The notes under the pieces: generated by a model | What the model was told of the DNA's origin: nothing | Databases searched by the model: none | The model's input: the letters and a program-made list of their open reading frames with translations, nothing else | Shown here: positions 10,500-22,131 of the stretch, piece after piece | Layout: every line of letters starts with the position of its first letter | Position numbering within the stretch: position 1 is the first letter of the stretch | NCBI RefSeq assembly: GCF_963259705.1 | Contig: NC_081847.1 | Location: 90,042,546 to 90,106,545 of the forward strand | Reading direction: 5' to 3' | Length of the DNA: 64,000 bases | From: Myotis daubentonii | Taxonomy: Eukaryota > Chordata > Mammalia > Chiroptera > Vespertilionidae | Program-made: the position numbers and the translations under genes

Positions 10500-11157
10500 T
10501 CCTATCTAATAAAAGACAAAAAGGGTGATTAACCATACCTCCACTACGCTTCCCATTGGCTAATCAGGGGGATATGCAAATTAACTGCCAACAAAGACGG
10601 TGGCCAGCAGCCACGCAGCTGAAGCGAACATGAGGCTTGCTTGCTCCAGTGATGGAGGAAGCCAAGTTCTCTGCCTGCCGCGGCCCGGCTCTGAGCCCAA
10701 AAGCAACAATGTTTCAATTATAGAAGCTAAACAAACCCCAGATACCTGCTTTCTGCCAGCCACGACCTCAGAGCTGGGAGCGCCAGTGACGGCAACAATG
10801 TTTCAATTATGGAAGGTAAATAAATCCCAGAATAAAAAAAAAAAAAGGAGAGGCAGGGAGCTTCAGTTGCTGGTCAGCCTGAAAACGGCCCTCAGCCCCT
10901 TCCCAGACTAGCCAGGCACCACAGTGGGGACCTCCACCCTCAAGGGGGTGTGGCCAGCCTGAAAACAGCCATCAGCCCCTCATCCAGGCTGGCCAGGCAC
11001 CCCAGTGGGGACCCCAACCCTGAAGGGGATGTGACCAGCTGCAAACAGACATCAGCCCCTCACCGAGGCTGCCAGGCACCCCAGCGGGACCCCCACTCTG
11101 ATCCAGGACACCCTTCAGGGCAAACCAGCTGGTCTCCACTCGTGCACCAGGTCTCTA
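10500..11157 (+). mobile_element. HeliBat Helitron, unit 1 of a head-to-tail trio
   Basis: Starts TCCTATCTAATAAAAGAC after host A (10499). Its 3' end is degraded (CGTGCACCAGGTCTCTA) and meets the next unit's 5' TC directly. The interior has a block resembling AAGATGGCGG (10595-10606), a repeated ACAATGTTTCAATTAT phrase (near 10708 and 10797), an internal A-run after AATAA (10830-10846) and three 80-bp tandem repeats. No protein is recognised in it, but the composite interior suggests acquired host sequence. Confidence 0.82.
10873..11110 (+). repeat. 80-bp tandem repeat, three units, inside a HeliBat
   Basis: Units start at 10873, 10953 and 11033. Each opens with CCAGC(C)TG.AAAC and carries CAGCCCCT, CCAGGCACC and CAG(T/C)GGG. 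The units have diverged from each other, so the duplication is older than this insertion or has decayed since. Confidence 0.85.
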
Positions 11158-11624
11158 TCCTGTATAGTAAAAGGGTAATGTGCAAACTGACCCTAACAGC
11201 AGAAAGACTGGGAATGACTGGTCACTATGACACACACTGACCTCCAGGGGGCAGACGCTCAATGCAGGAGCTGCCCTCTGGTGGTCAGTGCGCTCCCACA
11301 TGGGGGCGCTCTGCTCAGCCACAAGCCAGGCTGATGGCTGCCAGTACAGCGGTGGTGGTGGGAGCCTCTCCTGCCTCCTCAGCAGCACTAAGGATGTCCG
11401 ACTGCAGCTTAGGCCTGCTCCCCGCTGGCAAGTGGACATCCCCTGAGGGCTGCCAGGCTGCCAGAGGGATGTCTGATTGTCATCTTAGGCCCAATCCCCC
11501 GGGGAGCAGGCCTAAGCCAGCAGGTGGTCATCTCCCGAGGGGTCCCAGACTGCGAGAGGGCACAGGCCGGGCTGAGGAACCCCCCACCCCCGAGTGCACA
11601 AATTTTTGTGCATCGGGCCTCTAG
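11158..11624 (+). mobile_element. HeliBat Helitron, unit 2 of the trio
   Basis: Starts TCCTGTATAGTAAAAGGGTA and ends with hairpin GTGCACAAATTTTTGTGCAT then CGGGCCTCTAG. It abuts unit 1 and unit 3 with no host base between. The interior carries the block CTGACCTCCAGGGGGCAGAC and an inverted mate CTGCCCTCTGGTGGTCAG. The copy at 42040-42405 is of the same subfamily. Confidence 0.88.
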
Positions 11625-11975
11625 TCTATATATATAAAAAGCCAGTGACTGGAACGCAGTAACAACCAGAATGACTGGTTTTTATGATGGTCACTGTGGC
11701 CAGCGAACAAACCCAATCAGGGGGTGGGGCTGGCCAGCCAACCTCCCACAGCCCCTCCCCACAGCCAGTCCCCCCAAACACCCCCCCTACCCCAATTGGG
11801 GGCGGGGCCCACTGGTCAATTGCCTGCAGCCCCTTCCTCCAACCGGCCCAGCACTGATCAGGCCCCTATCAGGGTGGGCCCACTGGCCAACCTCCTGCGG
11901 TCTACTCCTCCAGATTGGCCCAGCCCCCATCCGCCAGACCCCACCCATGCAAGAATTCATGCACTGGGCCTCTAG
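11625..11975 (+). mobile_element. HeliBat Helitron, unit 3 of the trio
   Basis: Starts TCTATATATATAAAAAGCCA and ends with TGCAAGAATTCATGCA then CTGGGCCTCTAG, followed by host T (11976). It has a C-rich interior with repeated CAATTGGGGGCGGGGC-like phrases. It shares its subfamily with the inverted copy at 39949-40275. Confidence 0.88.
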
Positions 11976-13284
11976 TATTTAATAAAATTGTTCTTTAATA
12001 TGAAATAAGATCATCAAATTTAGGCAGTTTCAGCCTTCACACAGCGTCCTGATCCCTGTAAGAATTTGAGACAAGTATTAGTCTTTCTGGTTCTGCTTCC
12101 TCTTCGGTGGAACCATGGGGACAGATTCTGCTCAGTACCTGTGGGGATATTTATGTAATAGATTGTCCTACGTAGCACGTCACACACTACATAACAAAAC
12201 CCTCGGCCACAGACACCAGCCTTCTAACGGTGCAAATACCTGGCCTAAGAGGTCAGTCTGGCCACAGACTTCCGATCAGAGGATGAAACGTGTCAATCAG
12301 CATCTCCCCAGAGGAAGAGCTGGGCAGAAGAGGAAGGAATGGGGAAAGAAATTAGGAAGAATTACTTTACATTCTTGGTGCTGTCACAAATAGAATTATG
12401 GAGGAAGCTGGAAAGCAAACTGTAAACATAGCTAGTAGATAAAAATTCTCAGAGGAAGTAGCCTTCCTGCTCTGACCTGGGGAGTCTTGACAGCAAGGGC
12501 TTGCTGGGGTTGTCATTTCATAATCACAAGAGAAAGGGTTAGTTCAGAATGGCTGACTGGCATCATGAAACAGATGAGAGGTGACGAGGGTGGACGTGAG
12601 CTCCAGTTCTCCCACACCTAGGGAGCATCGGCCACTGTCTCAGCGTTCCCGTGCCTGGAGCCTCTTCTTTCCGAGCTTCCCTACTCATAGCCATTCACTC
12701 ACTGTCTGTGCTTCCCCCCGTTGCCCTGTACTGGTCCACCAGAGAATCAGAATGGATCCTTCCCTAATGTGTTTTAACTAACTGCTGAGGACTCTGTCCC
12801 TCTGCAACCGCCTGCAACAGGCAGGCTTTCCGTTCACTGTCTTTGCACAGCTCAAAGGGTCTCTGTTACCCACTTGCTTCTGCACAAATCTGCCTCAACC
12901 AGAACCCCTTTTCACTGCAGTGGTGGTGTGGGTTATGTGAGACGTTTGGACATTGGGCAGGAAGACAGCCACTCATAAAATGAGGGGGAATATGAACCAC
13001 TCTGTAGAAAGCATTGAGTCCATGTTCCACTATTAGATGATCCTTGGTGTTTCGTGTCCACTCTGAGGGAATTAAAATTGAGGTCACTAAGATCAGTGCT
13101 ATGAGACAGCATGTATAGAATATACACATTCTGGGGAGATCCTTAGACATGATTATGTCTCTACACATGATTTATAGAGATTAATATGCCACAGGAAGAA
13201 AACATAAAATATGTTAAACCTTAGGCAGAAGGAAAATATGTTAAGGAATCAAATGGACCAAGAGTGATGTTAGTACAAAATGTA

Positions 13285-13345
13285 TGACATACATTTTGAC
13301 ATCTTATATGACATATATATGACATATATTTGACATATATATGAT
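13285..13345. repeat. imperfect GACATATAT tandem repeat
   Basis: Several spaced copies of GACATATAT and variants occur in 60 bases. Confidence 0.75.
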
Positions 13346-14726
13346 ATCTTATGTATTTTCAAGTGATTATTGCAAATTAGGCTCTGAGCTCTTGAGTAGC
13401 CAACATTAAGAGACAGCCATTGTACTGGTTTGACTATTCCAAGTTTGCAATCTTAGACATAGCTATTTAGAGGGATGTACAGTATTTTATTTCATTGAAC
13501 ATTCAACTATAATTAAGTTTCATGTTCAACTCTGTGTTCCAAGTTTTAGGCATACTGTATCCCTGGTAAAAGAGGAAAAGCTTAAACATCCATTGCATAA
13601 ATGATACATATCTTAGGTCAAAACTTTATGATGATGAAATAATAACCTCTGGCTTTCTCCTGGAAATCTTTTAGCAGAATCAAGTGCTGACAGCCACCCT
13701 GGAGACCTTTGACTTTCACGGGTCTGTGACCATGGCCAACTCAGAATGGTTCCCTCTAGACCTTTTCAGGCCTTCCTTATTGCTTTACTAAATATGGATG
13801 TTTTTGTATTAAGTATTATGCCAATTAATCCAGAATCATTTCAGTGATACTTTATAAGTAACTCTTTGGTATTTAAATCCTCCAAATCTTATTATTCTAA
13901 TTATACATTTTAATGCATTTTAATACTAGTATATGTTCCAGTACCTACTGGCAGATCATTATTTTTAAGGTTTATTCTTCATAAGTATAAGGTATACTTA
14001 CAAAGTATAAGGAAAAAGTGAGATACCATTTATAGTATGCGTGTATATATTTATCTCCTAGAGTCATAAATTCACAATCTTGTTCAAATGTAAAATGTGT
14101 ATGGCAAAGATGTATCAGCAAAGAAAAGGGGGAAGCAGGTCAGAGAAAATGAGAAGGAAAAGAGAACAAAAAAAAAATGTAGTATTTAAACATTTAGAGT
14201 AATATTTTTTTCTGAGTCTTCATCAAAATCACAAAGCAGTTTCTGAACATGAGTATAATTGTTTATGCCTCTTTATTTGCAATAATTTTATCTTGGCCTT
14301 TTGAGTTGAATCACCCATTAAGATCTTACTTTAGTGTCTGAATTTACTAAATGATTTGAAGCAAATCATGTCAGGAGATAGGCATGCCTCCTAAGAAATC
14401 TGTTGTGAGCAGAAAAGCGACTTTATTCTAACAAGTCGGGAATCCATTGCTAGATTTCAAAACAATTCTATGTTGCCCTCACACAACTAGCCTGTAAATG
14501 TACCGATTTAGTCCTGACACGTCCAGCATAAATTTGAGTTTGGAGTCTCACTTGGCTGAGCTCTACAGGTGTCTGTGTTGTTCTGACCATGATAGAAGGT
14601 GACTGCTGGGCCACTGTGGAGAAGTTTGTGCTGTGTCTTCAAAGTGTTTACAGTTTCCTTTTGTTCTGGTTCAGTTTTGGTGTCTAGAGCATGTTCTTTC
14701 ACCCACTAACACATTCATTTTACCAT

Positions 14727-14770
14727 CATAGCATTTCATAGCATTTCATAGCATTTCATAGCATTTCGTA
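14727..14770. repeat. decamer tandem repeat (CATAGCATTT)
   Basis: About 4.4 copies of a 10-bp unit, with the last copy carrying one change (CGTAG). Confidence 0.95.
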
Positions 14771-14962
14771 GACTGTTTGCTGGACATACTCACCCAAGCT
14801 CCGCACACTGTGCCCAAGCAACACATCATAGCATTTGCCCTGGCTTGGAGGTGACTTCAAGAATCTCAGGAAACCCAAGTAAGGGTGCCCAGTGACACAC
14901 AATCCCCAACAATCAACAGTGGTCCTCTTTTCTAATTGAGATCACAACTTATGAAAGAGCAC

Positions 14963-14985
14963 GGGGGGGGGGGGCGGGGGGGGGG
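14963..14985. repeat. G-run interrupted once
   Basis: Twelve G, one C, ten G. It could fold as a G-quadruplex. Confidence 0.9.
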
Positions 14986-15321
14986 AGTGGTTATTTAAGA
15001 GAAAAGAGAATGGCTTCCTAGCAACCAGATCCTCCAAACAAACCCTGGTGATGGCTGAAGTGACAGAAGTCACATCCAGGTTGACCTCATGTTGGCTGTT
15101 ACATCAACACTTCTGGAGTGGCCAGTGGGGCAGAAAGAGCTGGAAGGAGCCAGAGCTAGAACTAGGGTGACCGTATCCTTTATTATCAAGATGGACAAGT
15201 ATGATCATAAAAGAGGGTGTTACTAGTAATTACACTGAGAAAAACATATAAACCAGATTTGTTTGTTTATTCCATTTCTCTAGATAGCACTGACCCAGGT
15301 ACTTCCTTTAAAAGCTTCATA

Positions 15322-15603
15322 TCTATAATAATAGAAGTATAATATGCTAATAAGACCAGACAGCCAAACGACCTTCCAGATGTCATTCCAGACATCCTTC
15401 CTGATGAAGCCGCGGTGGCAGGGGCCAAGGCAGAGGCCGTTAGGGGCGATCAGGCAGGCAGGCAGAGTGGTTAGGGGCGATCAGGCAGGCAATCAGGCGA
15501 GCAGTTAGGAGCCAGCGATCCCAGATTGGGAGAGGGTGCAGGCCGGGCTGAGGTACAACCCCCCACCCCCCACATGCACGAATTTTGTGCGCCAGGCCTC
15601 TAG
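15322..15603 (+). mobile_element. HeliBat non-autonomous Helitron
   Basis: Starts TCTATAATAATAGAAGTATA after host A (15321). It ends with TGCACGAATTTTGTGCG then CCAGGCCTCTAG, followed by host T (15604). The interior has two to three copies of GTTAGGGGCGATCAGGCAGG in direct repeat. Confidence 0.9.
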
Positions 15604-16863
15604 TCAATATAGGAAACCTGACAAATAAGTGCACAATCTATATAAAACATGAAAAATGGAAGGTGAGGAGTGCACTGGGGAGCAGAGTAGGTCAGTATAA
15701 ATAATGATATTTGGGGAAATAGTTCCAGTTGCCTGTTAGTGAAGAATGAATTGAGTAAGAGTTACAAGTAAGTAACATTCTTACTTGTCCCACTCAGAGT
15801 ATACGTAATTTTAACACTTTCTGGCCACTAGGGGACCACTGAGTACTTTGCACATTGCATTGAGTTGCTTGTACCATCTGCAGTAGATCAAAGACAGGAG
15901 GACACTAATTACAGTAGGGTCCTGGGTTATCTCTTGTCTGTGCACCACATGTCAGTAATTTATTACATGATACTGTTCTCGAGTTGCTGCAACTATGTTT
16001 GTTTGGTCTTTTCCAACTGATGGACTTGTTAGATGTGTCTGAAATCTTTGGCGCATCCTTCCAAATGCCTGGGGTAGAGCTGCATGAATCCATGTTTTTG
16101 TCTTTTTTTTAAAAAAAAAATTATTTGAATAACAGCCCTACCTGGGAATTCCCCTGTCTTTGTTTGACTTACTCTCCCAAGGCCCAAGGTCACATAGATG
16201 GGGCAAAGGGGAAATTTGCATCCTTGTCGGGAGTCCATATGCTCCCCCCTGTTCCACAGTAGCTGGGGAGAAATAACAACTAATCACCGGGTTCTTGTCA
16301 TGACGTCCATGAATGCCAGCTTCCAAGCAGAACCTCTCCCACAGGAACTCTCTCACGGACAGACTTTCCGTTTGCTGTGGACTCTGCACACGCCTACCCG
16401 TTCTGTCTGCTCTCGAGCTCCCACTCATCCTCCAGCATCACCCACTGAATAGGAGGTTCTGGGAGTCATCCTGGGGAGTAGCTCTTCCGCGTCTGGCACC
16501 CAGTTGCCCAGGCTGCCCAGGCTTCAGCACCCTCAAATGTCTCACTGTCTGGCATTATTTGATATGGATAATGGATATTTCCTTTTATTGGTTTTTTATT
16601 TGTTTATTTTTATTTTTTCTCTTTTACTGTTTTTAATTTTATTATGTTTGTGTAACTGTTATGTAAAGTGCCATAAATGATTGATTGATAGATAGATGAT
16701 AGATACATAGATAGATAGATAGTTAGATAGATAGATATTGACAGCCTCAAGGCCACCCCTTGCAGCCATATGGCTTTGTGAAAATTCTGGAGTAGGCACA
16801 CCCTCTACCCACCAGCATTACCACTGTCATCATACTTATCACCCCATATTGTGGATTTTTTTT
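15604..16863. other. non-coding stretch
   Basis: No gene recognised. Contains a T/A-rich junction near 16107-16120 and the GATA repeat at 16678-16738. Confidence 0.45.
16678..16738. repeat. (GATA)n microsatellite
   Basis: TGAT/GATA tetranucleotide repeat with a few interruptions. Confidence 0.95.
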
Positions 16864-17022
16864 ATTTCAGAGAGGAAGGGAGAGGGAGAGCTAGAATCAA
16901 TGATGAGAGAGAATCACTAATCCACTGCCTCCTGCACACCCCTACCGGGGATCAAGCCGCAACCTGGGCATGTACCCTGACCAGGAATCAAACCATGACT
17001 TCCTGAGCCATGCTGGCTGGGT
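16864..17022 (-). mobile_element. Ves SINE
   Basis: The body has CAGAGAGGAAGGGAGAGGGA at the tail side and the head near 17022. A target duplication TATTGTGGATTTTTTT lies at 16847-16862 and 17023-17038. Parts of the tRNA-like head are deleted. Confidence 0.9.
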
Positions 17023-17593
17023 TATTGTGGATTTTTTTCCATTGTCCTATGAGTCCCATTCCTCAGTATAATTATTGGCACATAATGATAAAATATATAA
17101 ATAAAAAAGTGCCATCCAGATATCACCTGAGCGCTAATTTTAGATCCAGTAGAAAAACCAGTGCTATTTCCAGAACTATCAGAGAGGCTTCTAGCTACAA
17201 TTCTCGAAGCCCCTTGTCACAGTTCCTGTGCCCAGCATGGGGCAGCTGCTCCTTCGCCTCTGCCCTGAGATGAACCCAGTAGCCTTTGCACAGAGAGGCT
17301 GAATGTCTCAGCAAGACCAGCACCCGCAGAACTGAACATGAGACATCCCGGGGCTGCAAAGCCCTTGCATGGTGTTGCCGTGTTTCCTTGTCATTAGCTC
17401 TCTCTGCTCCAGTCTCTTGGCTGGTGTCGGTTCATTTCTGAGGCAGAACAGTTGAGTTGTTTCTTTTGTTTCCTTTTCTCCTGCTAGTCCAGGTGCTAAG
17501 GTATCACCTGCAACCCTAAGGGACTTAGAGAATTGTTCTCAGAAACCAAAGTCGTTGCTAATGCTTCAGAGAAAATGAAAATTTTAATCTCAC

Positions 17594-17657
17594 AGTGGAA
17601 GGAAGGAAAGGAGAAAGGAAGAAAAGAAAGGAAGGAGGGAAGGAGAAGAGGGAAAGA
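17594..17657. repeat. GGAA-rich purine tract
   Basis: Imperfect GAAG/GGAA repeats. Confidence 0.85.
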
Positions 17658-19151
17658 ATGAGAGGAAACATATGGAAGCTCCTCACAGCCAATGCCTATT
17701 TTGTGAGTAAGAACAGAAATTGTTTCCATCTCAAACCACCATCAGCCTCTAACTAAATCATATTACTTATCTGGGGCATAGACTTTCTCTCTCTCCCTCC
17801 CTCCCTCCCCCATCTCCCACTTTAATGACAAATAATTAACATTAAAGATGAGTGGTAGTACCTGTCTCCCAACGTCAGGTCTCTATCCCAGTAGGACACA
17901 AAGCAGCTACAATAAGGAATTCGTGGGTTAGCGTTCTCCCACGTTTGCTGAATTTTTTTGGTAGGGAAGGAGCTCTACAGAAATCTGTCAGAATAATTGG
18001 TAAGTAGTAGATAATGCATAAGTGTTTGATACATAAATGATAAGTAATTACGTAAATAACAAATTTGTAAACATGAGAAAATGAATGAGCAGGTGCTGTA
18101 GGGATCCTGGATAAAGGGATGAAGAAACAGATGGTGCCATCAAACTAGGAAAACCCAAGGAGGGCCTTTCTGCAAAGCACTGATCACAAGGACCTGGGGC
18201 AGCTGCGGGGGAGCTAGAAGGGGTGGCGCAGCGATCCCGGGCCAGCAGAGGTGGAGAGAGCGGTTGCCACCTCTAGACTTGAAGGATAAGGGGAGGGAGC
18301 GGGCATGGATGTGGAGGCCCTTGAGGCCATGTGTACAGATCAGCGTCCCCGGGCAGAGGGCAGGGAGGAGAAGGAAGGAGAATGGATCTGGAGGAGTAAG
18401 CACAGGATATTAAGTAAAAATGAGCATTGAACTCTGGACAAGGAGTAGTTGCCAGCAGAGCAGGCTGAGCTTCAAGCTGTGAAAAAAGAGTCAAAGTAGG
18501 CATTAATAGTTAGGAAAGGGAGTGGAAGTCAAATGGTGGTGTGGAGCTGGTACACCAACGTGTTAGTCATACCCCCTCCCCGCCCCCCAAAAAAGTGTCT
18601 GACCCCAAGGTTATCAAAGGCCAGTTTTCGAGCAGGTCAACAGAAGGGATTTAAAACCCTTCCCTCCATGACTACCAGGAGGTGGCAGAGAGCAATGAAA
18701 GGAACTTAAAACACGGTTCTGAGTTGGTGTGCTATTGGCCAATCATTTTAAAACCAAAAGTAAATTCTCCTTCAAACCTAATTTCTAAAACCAATGCCAA
18801 AATAAGAATTCTGAACTAAAAATAAATGAATAACAAGAACTTCTGCAGAACTAGTCTCCAAAATGGAATGGTCTCCCCCGGCAACGTGACTGTTGTGAGT
18901 TAATAGCAGACAGCCAGTGGCCTTAATCTCTCGGCTCCTGCCTTTCCCCTTTGCTCATGTTAGTCTGGTGATAAATGATGTAGAATTTCTCAGAGAGAGA
19001 GAAAATTATGCCCAATATAAAAAGTGGTTGAAAAAGCTGATTACAGAGTCATTAGCCCCTGTGGGCTCATTTTATTGCTATAAAGTCATCATTCAAGTAG
19101 ACATATATTTAGCTTCTGTGGCCTTCATTTGTGGTAAGCAAAATAACCTCA

Positions 19152-19152
<1 letters not shown>

Positions 19153-19201
<49 letters not shown>
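19153..19201. repeat. (CA)n microsatellite
   Basis: About 24 CA units. Confidence 0.95.
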
Positions 19202-19799
19202 AAGGGAGCAAGTTCAAAGTTCCTATTTTTAGTGATGTGACAGCCAGTTTACTGAATTAAAAAAGCCCAGAGCAGAAGCAGAGAAACATCGTCAACGTGT
19301 GTGCTGTGTGCCGTGTGCAGCTCAGAGCACATCTGGGGACAGGTTTACTCCTAGGTCGCGGTCACGTGTACTGTGAGGGACACTTCAAATGCAATGTGTG
19401 GCCAGAAGAAGGTACCCAGGATGGTGAGGAACGTGCGCATCTTGACATATGAGAAATAGTTAAAGGAACTGGACATACTTAGCCTAGGTAACGGGTGCCT
19501 ATATAAGACAAAAAGCCTTTTATTTCATTTTAGGACTGACCACGGAGATCAGATGGATTTATTCTCTAGCTAGTCCATACATTTATGGACAGAGTCTTTC
19601 AAAGTGGAATATTTTCTCATTCATTCATTTTCAATATTTATGATCAAATGTAATTTTTCTGTTATTGCACTATCTCTAAAAGTTAAAGAAGAATTGATAA
19701 GCAACACAATGATTTTTAAAACCGGGATCTTCCTATGGCAGGTGGGTTTGTAATCAAACCCTGGATGCCTGCCTGTGAGGAGGAGTATAGGAGGAGAGT

Positions 19800-19955
19800 G
19801 TCTGTGTTCCTCGGTTTGATGTGCACAGGAATGACCCGGAATCTTGTGAAGCTGCAGATTCTAATGTAGTAGATCTCGGCTGGAGCCCGAGAATCTGCAT
19901 TTCGAAGAAGAGCCCAGGTGATTGGGATGCCGCTGGTCTGTAGACCACCCTTTGA
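19800..19955 (+). mobile_element. MER5-like hAT-Charlie fossil
   Basis: Matches the layout of the mammal-wide MER5 family: a TGTGCA..AATGACC block, AGATTCTAATG, GAGAATCTGCATTT and CCCAGGTGATTGGGATGC in order, with decayed termini. Recognised from memory of the family. Ends are approximate. Confidence 0.65.
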
Positions 19956-20659
19956 TTAGCAAAGCATTCAGGTCACTGCCCCCCAACATTGTCTGATTTT
20001 AGTGGGAATCAACGGATCTCTTTTGTGTCATCGCAGACAGCATGGCTCCTTTCAGGGAAAGAAACAACATGAGAAGGGGTTTTCTTGTCGTGGCTCTGGC
20101 TCAGAAACGGTGAGCGCTGCAGCAGGGCTGGCATAGGCTCTGCATTCCACTTTGCTCTGCCTCCCTATGAAGCGTACTGACTGCTTTGCCCTCCCCTTGC
20201 TATTGACGGCAGACCATGGGGAAAGGGTCGTCTGTATGCAGCCACCTTGGAAACCTTAGTTCTGAGCACTCTCCTTGGCCTCCCATCACACTTTACCACG
20301 TCCTGTTGACGGTCTCCACGCACTCATCCTCCCATGCTGATTGTGTTCGGATTAGATATTTAGTGCGTTTTTCCAGATTCAACCTTGGAATAATCCAGCA
20401 ATGATCTTGGTGTCTTCCTTTTTACTCCTCCCCACTGTGAGGACCCAAGCCCCTCAGTAACCATTCTTGCCCTTCAGCTCAGAATCCGTCTTCCTAATAT
20501 GGTCTCTGCCATCATGGTCTTCCCATACTGCGTGGGGAGAAGGCATATCCAGGCTGCTGAGATCTATTAGCCAGAATAATTTCAAGTTTCTAGGAATTAA
20601 CTAGAAAGGCAGAGGTCATCCAATATAATTTCCAAACATGGTCTGTTTTTCTTCTGTAG

Positions 20660-20752
20660 GTCAAAGGGCGAATACTGATGAAACTGATAGTGGAGACTCA
20701 TCTGGCAAGGATGGTTACAACCTTCAGAAAACATGAGATGCTTCCTGAGAAG
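20660..20752 (+). other. candidate internal exon (93 bp)
   Basis: A strong polypyrimidine tract and acceptor (GTTTTTCTTCTGTAG) ends at 20659. A strong donor GAGAAG|GTAAGC follows 20752. The exon length is a multiple of three and frame 0 is open for 31 codons; the other two frames close. I recognise no protein. Good splice sites with a short open frame also occur by chance in introns, so this is only a candidate, coding or non-coding. Confidence 0.25.
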
Positions 20753-21105
20753 GTAAGCTCAGGGTTTACAAGTGTAGAGATGCCTCCTGTTCACAGGTAG
20801 AAGCTCCAAACAACCTGCTCTGTCAGGAATCCATATCCGATGTTTCTATGTGGTTTGGAAGGTGTGACTACTAAATTGAAAAAAAGACACCAGGAAAACA
20901 TACAATCATTGAGAGAAAATGGAGTAATTAGAATAAGAATAAGCTAATTCTTGACACAATTGATCTGAACAATGTCCCTCAATTTTTGTAACATCTATTC
21001 AAATATAGTAGCATAGAAGGGTGGCCATTTCATCTCGTAGATACGTCCACCACCTATGAACTCTGACAAAATTTTTGTCGGAAGTTCCCCGCTAATAATG
21101 TGATA

Positions 21106-21230
21106 TGCAGGGTAGGCAAAAGTAGGTTTGCAGCTGTTCCTATAAATAATGCAATATTTAATAAACCATAATACAAGAACAAACTAGGTTTCACATATTC
21201 ACAACTGCAAACCCACTTTCCCCACCCTTG
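21106..21230. mobile_element. mariner-type MITE
   Basis: A terminal inverted repeat starts GCAGGGTAGGCAAAAGTAGG, and the 3' end reads GCAAACCCACTTTCCCCACC. Flanking TA dinucleotides lie at 21104-21105 and 21231-21232. At about 125 bp it is far too short to encode a transposase. Confidence 0.65.
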
Positions 21231-21232
21231 TA

Positions 21233-21395
21233 TTCTATTTACTTGCTTTGCATTAGACTTGCTTCACCCCAATTATAAACTCTCCCAGGCAGGGACTGTG
21301 CTCCCCCTTCCTTTGCCTTCTCCTCAGTGCCCAAGTTGATTCGGGACTTGACGAGTGCTTGTTGCTGTATTATTGAATACGTTAAGGCAAATGTT
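21233..21395 (+). mobile_element. L2 LINE 3' end
   Basis: The order AACTCTCCCAGGCAGGGACTGTG ... CAGTGCC ... GAGTGCTTGTTG ... TATTGAATACG is the pattern of the L2 3' end (gcagggactgt, cagcacctag, ttgttgaatga). It is strongly diverged. Confidence 0.55.
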
Positions 21396-21923
21396 TTACC
21401 AGCACAAGATGGTAGCCTAAACCTGCCTTCTGTTTAGTGAGAAGTGAGTCTGTTGGTCGTGGCCCGAAGGAGGCGGGAAATCGTAAACATGCCAAGACCT
21501 TTTGGCCGGGTGTTTGGAATTCTAAAAAGAAGTGGAGGCAGAAATCCTTTGGGACAGATGTGTGCAGCGCCTGCTCCCTCATCACAGGGAGTTAGAGGAA
21601 GGGGTCCGAGCAGGGCCTGGTGGCCCGCTGCACGTGAGAACGAAGAGGCAGGAGGACACTGTGACTCAGCTGTTCAAGTAGAAAGACAGGCGTGTTGTGT
21701 GCACCATGTGTGTGCGGTGAGGAATCAGTAGCCATGAGCTGTTCTCTCTTCAGAAACCACGTGCGTCACTCTCCTGCCCCACCTTCCTCTCCTCTGGCTC
21801 CTCAACCCTTGTTAGTAAGCCTGTGCCTTTAGGAACTTATCACCTCTGTCACCACCTGAGCCAATTCCTTAGACTGTCTCCCACACACACACTCTCTTGC
21901 TCTCTCTCTCTGTTTCTATTTTC

Positions 21924-21925
<2 letters not shown>

Positions 21926-21968
<43 letters not shown>
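21926..21968. repeat. (CA)n microsatellite
   Basis: About 21 CA units. Confidence 0.95.
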
Positions 21969-21970
<2 letters not shown>

Positions 21971-21988
21971 TTGCTTCTCTTTTTCTAG

Positions 21989-22131
21989 AAGACCCTGACC
22001 AACACAAGCTCCCTTCTCTGTGAGTTGGAAGTTGGTCCTTCCTCACATGGTCACAGCATTAAAAGAAACTCGACCAAATGGAGAGGGCGCCGACATAGAA
22101 GCTGCCTGGCCTCAGTTTCCAAAGCCGTCAG
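21989..22131 (+). other. candidate internal exon (143 bp)
   Basis: The acceptor TTGCTTCTCTTTTTCTAG ends at 21988, and the donor CGTCAG|GTAAGC follows 22131. Frame 0 is open throughout (47 codons) and would continue in frame from the 20660-20752 candidate. The peptide is basic, with a run containing KWRGRRHRS, and I do not recognise it. It could be an exon of an unannotated lncRNA or a chance pseudo-exon. Confidence 0.22.

Larger units (their letters stand above)
11976..15321. other. unique AT-rich non-coding stretch
   Basis: No gene recognised. Contains a short imperfect tandem repeat of GACATATAT (about 13285-13345), a decamer repeat (14727-14770) and a G-run (14963-14985). The remainder appears single-copy. 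Confidence 0.45.
17039..19799. other. non-coding stretch
   Basis: Contains a GGAA-rich tract (about 17594-17657), a pyrimidine tract (about 17788-17812) and a CA repeat. The 18080-18520 part resembles the diverged old repeat seen at 32347-33745, but I cannot place it firmly. No gene recognised. Confidence 0.45.
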
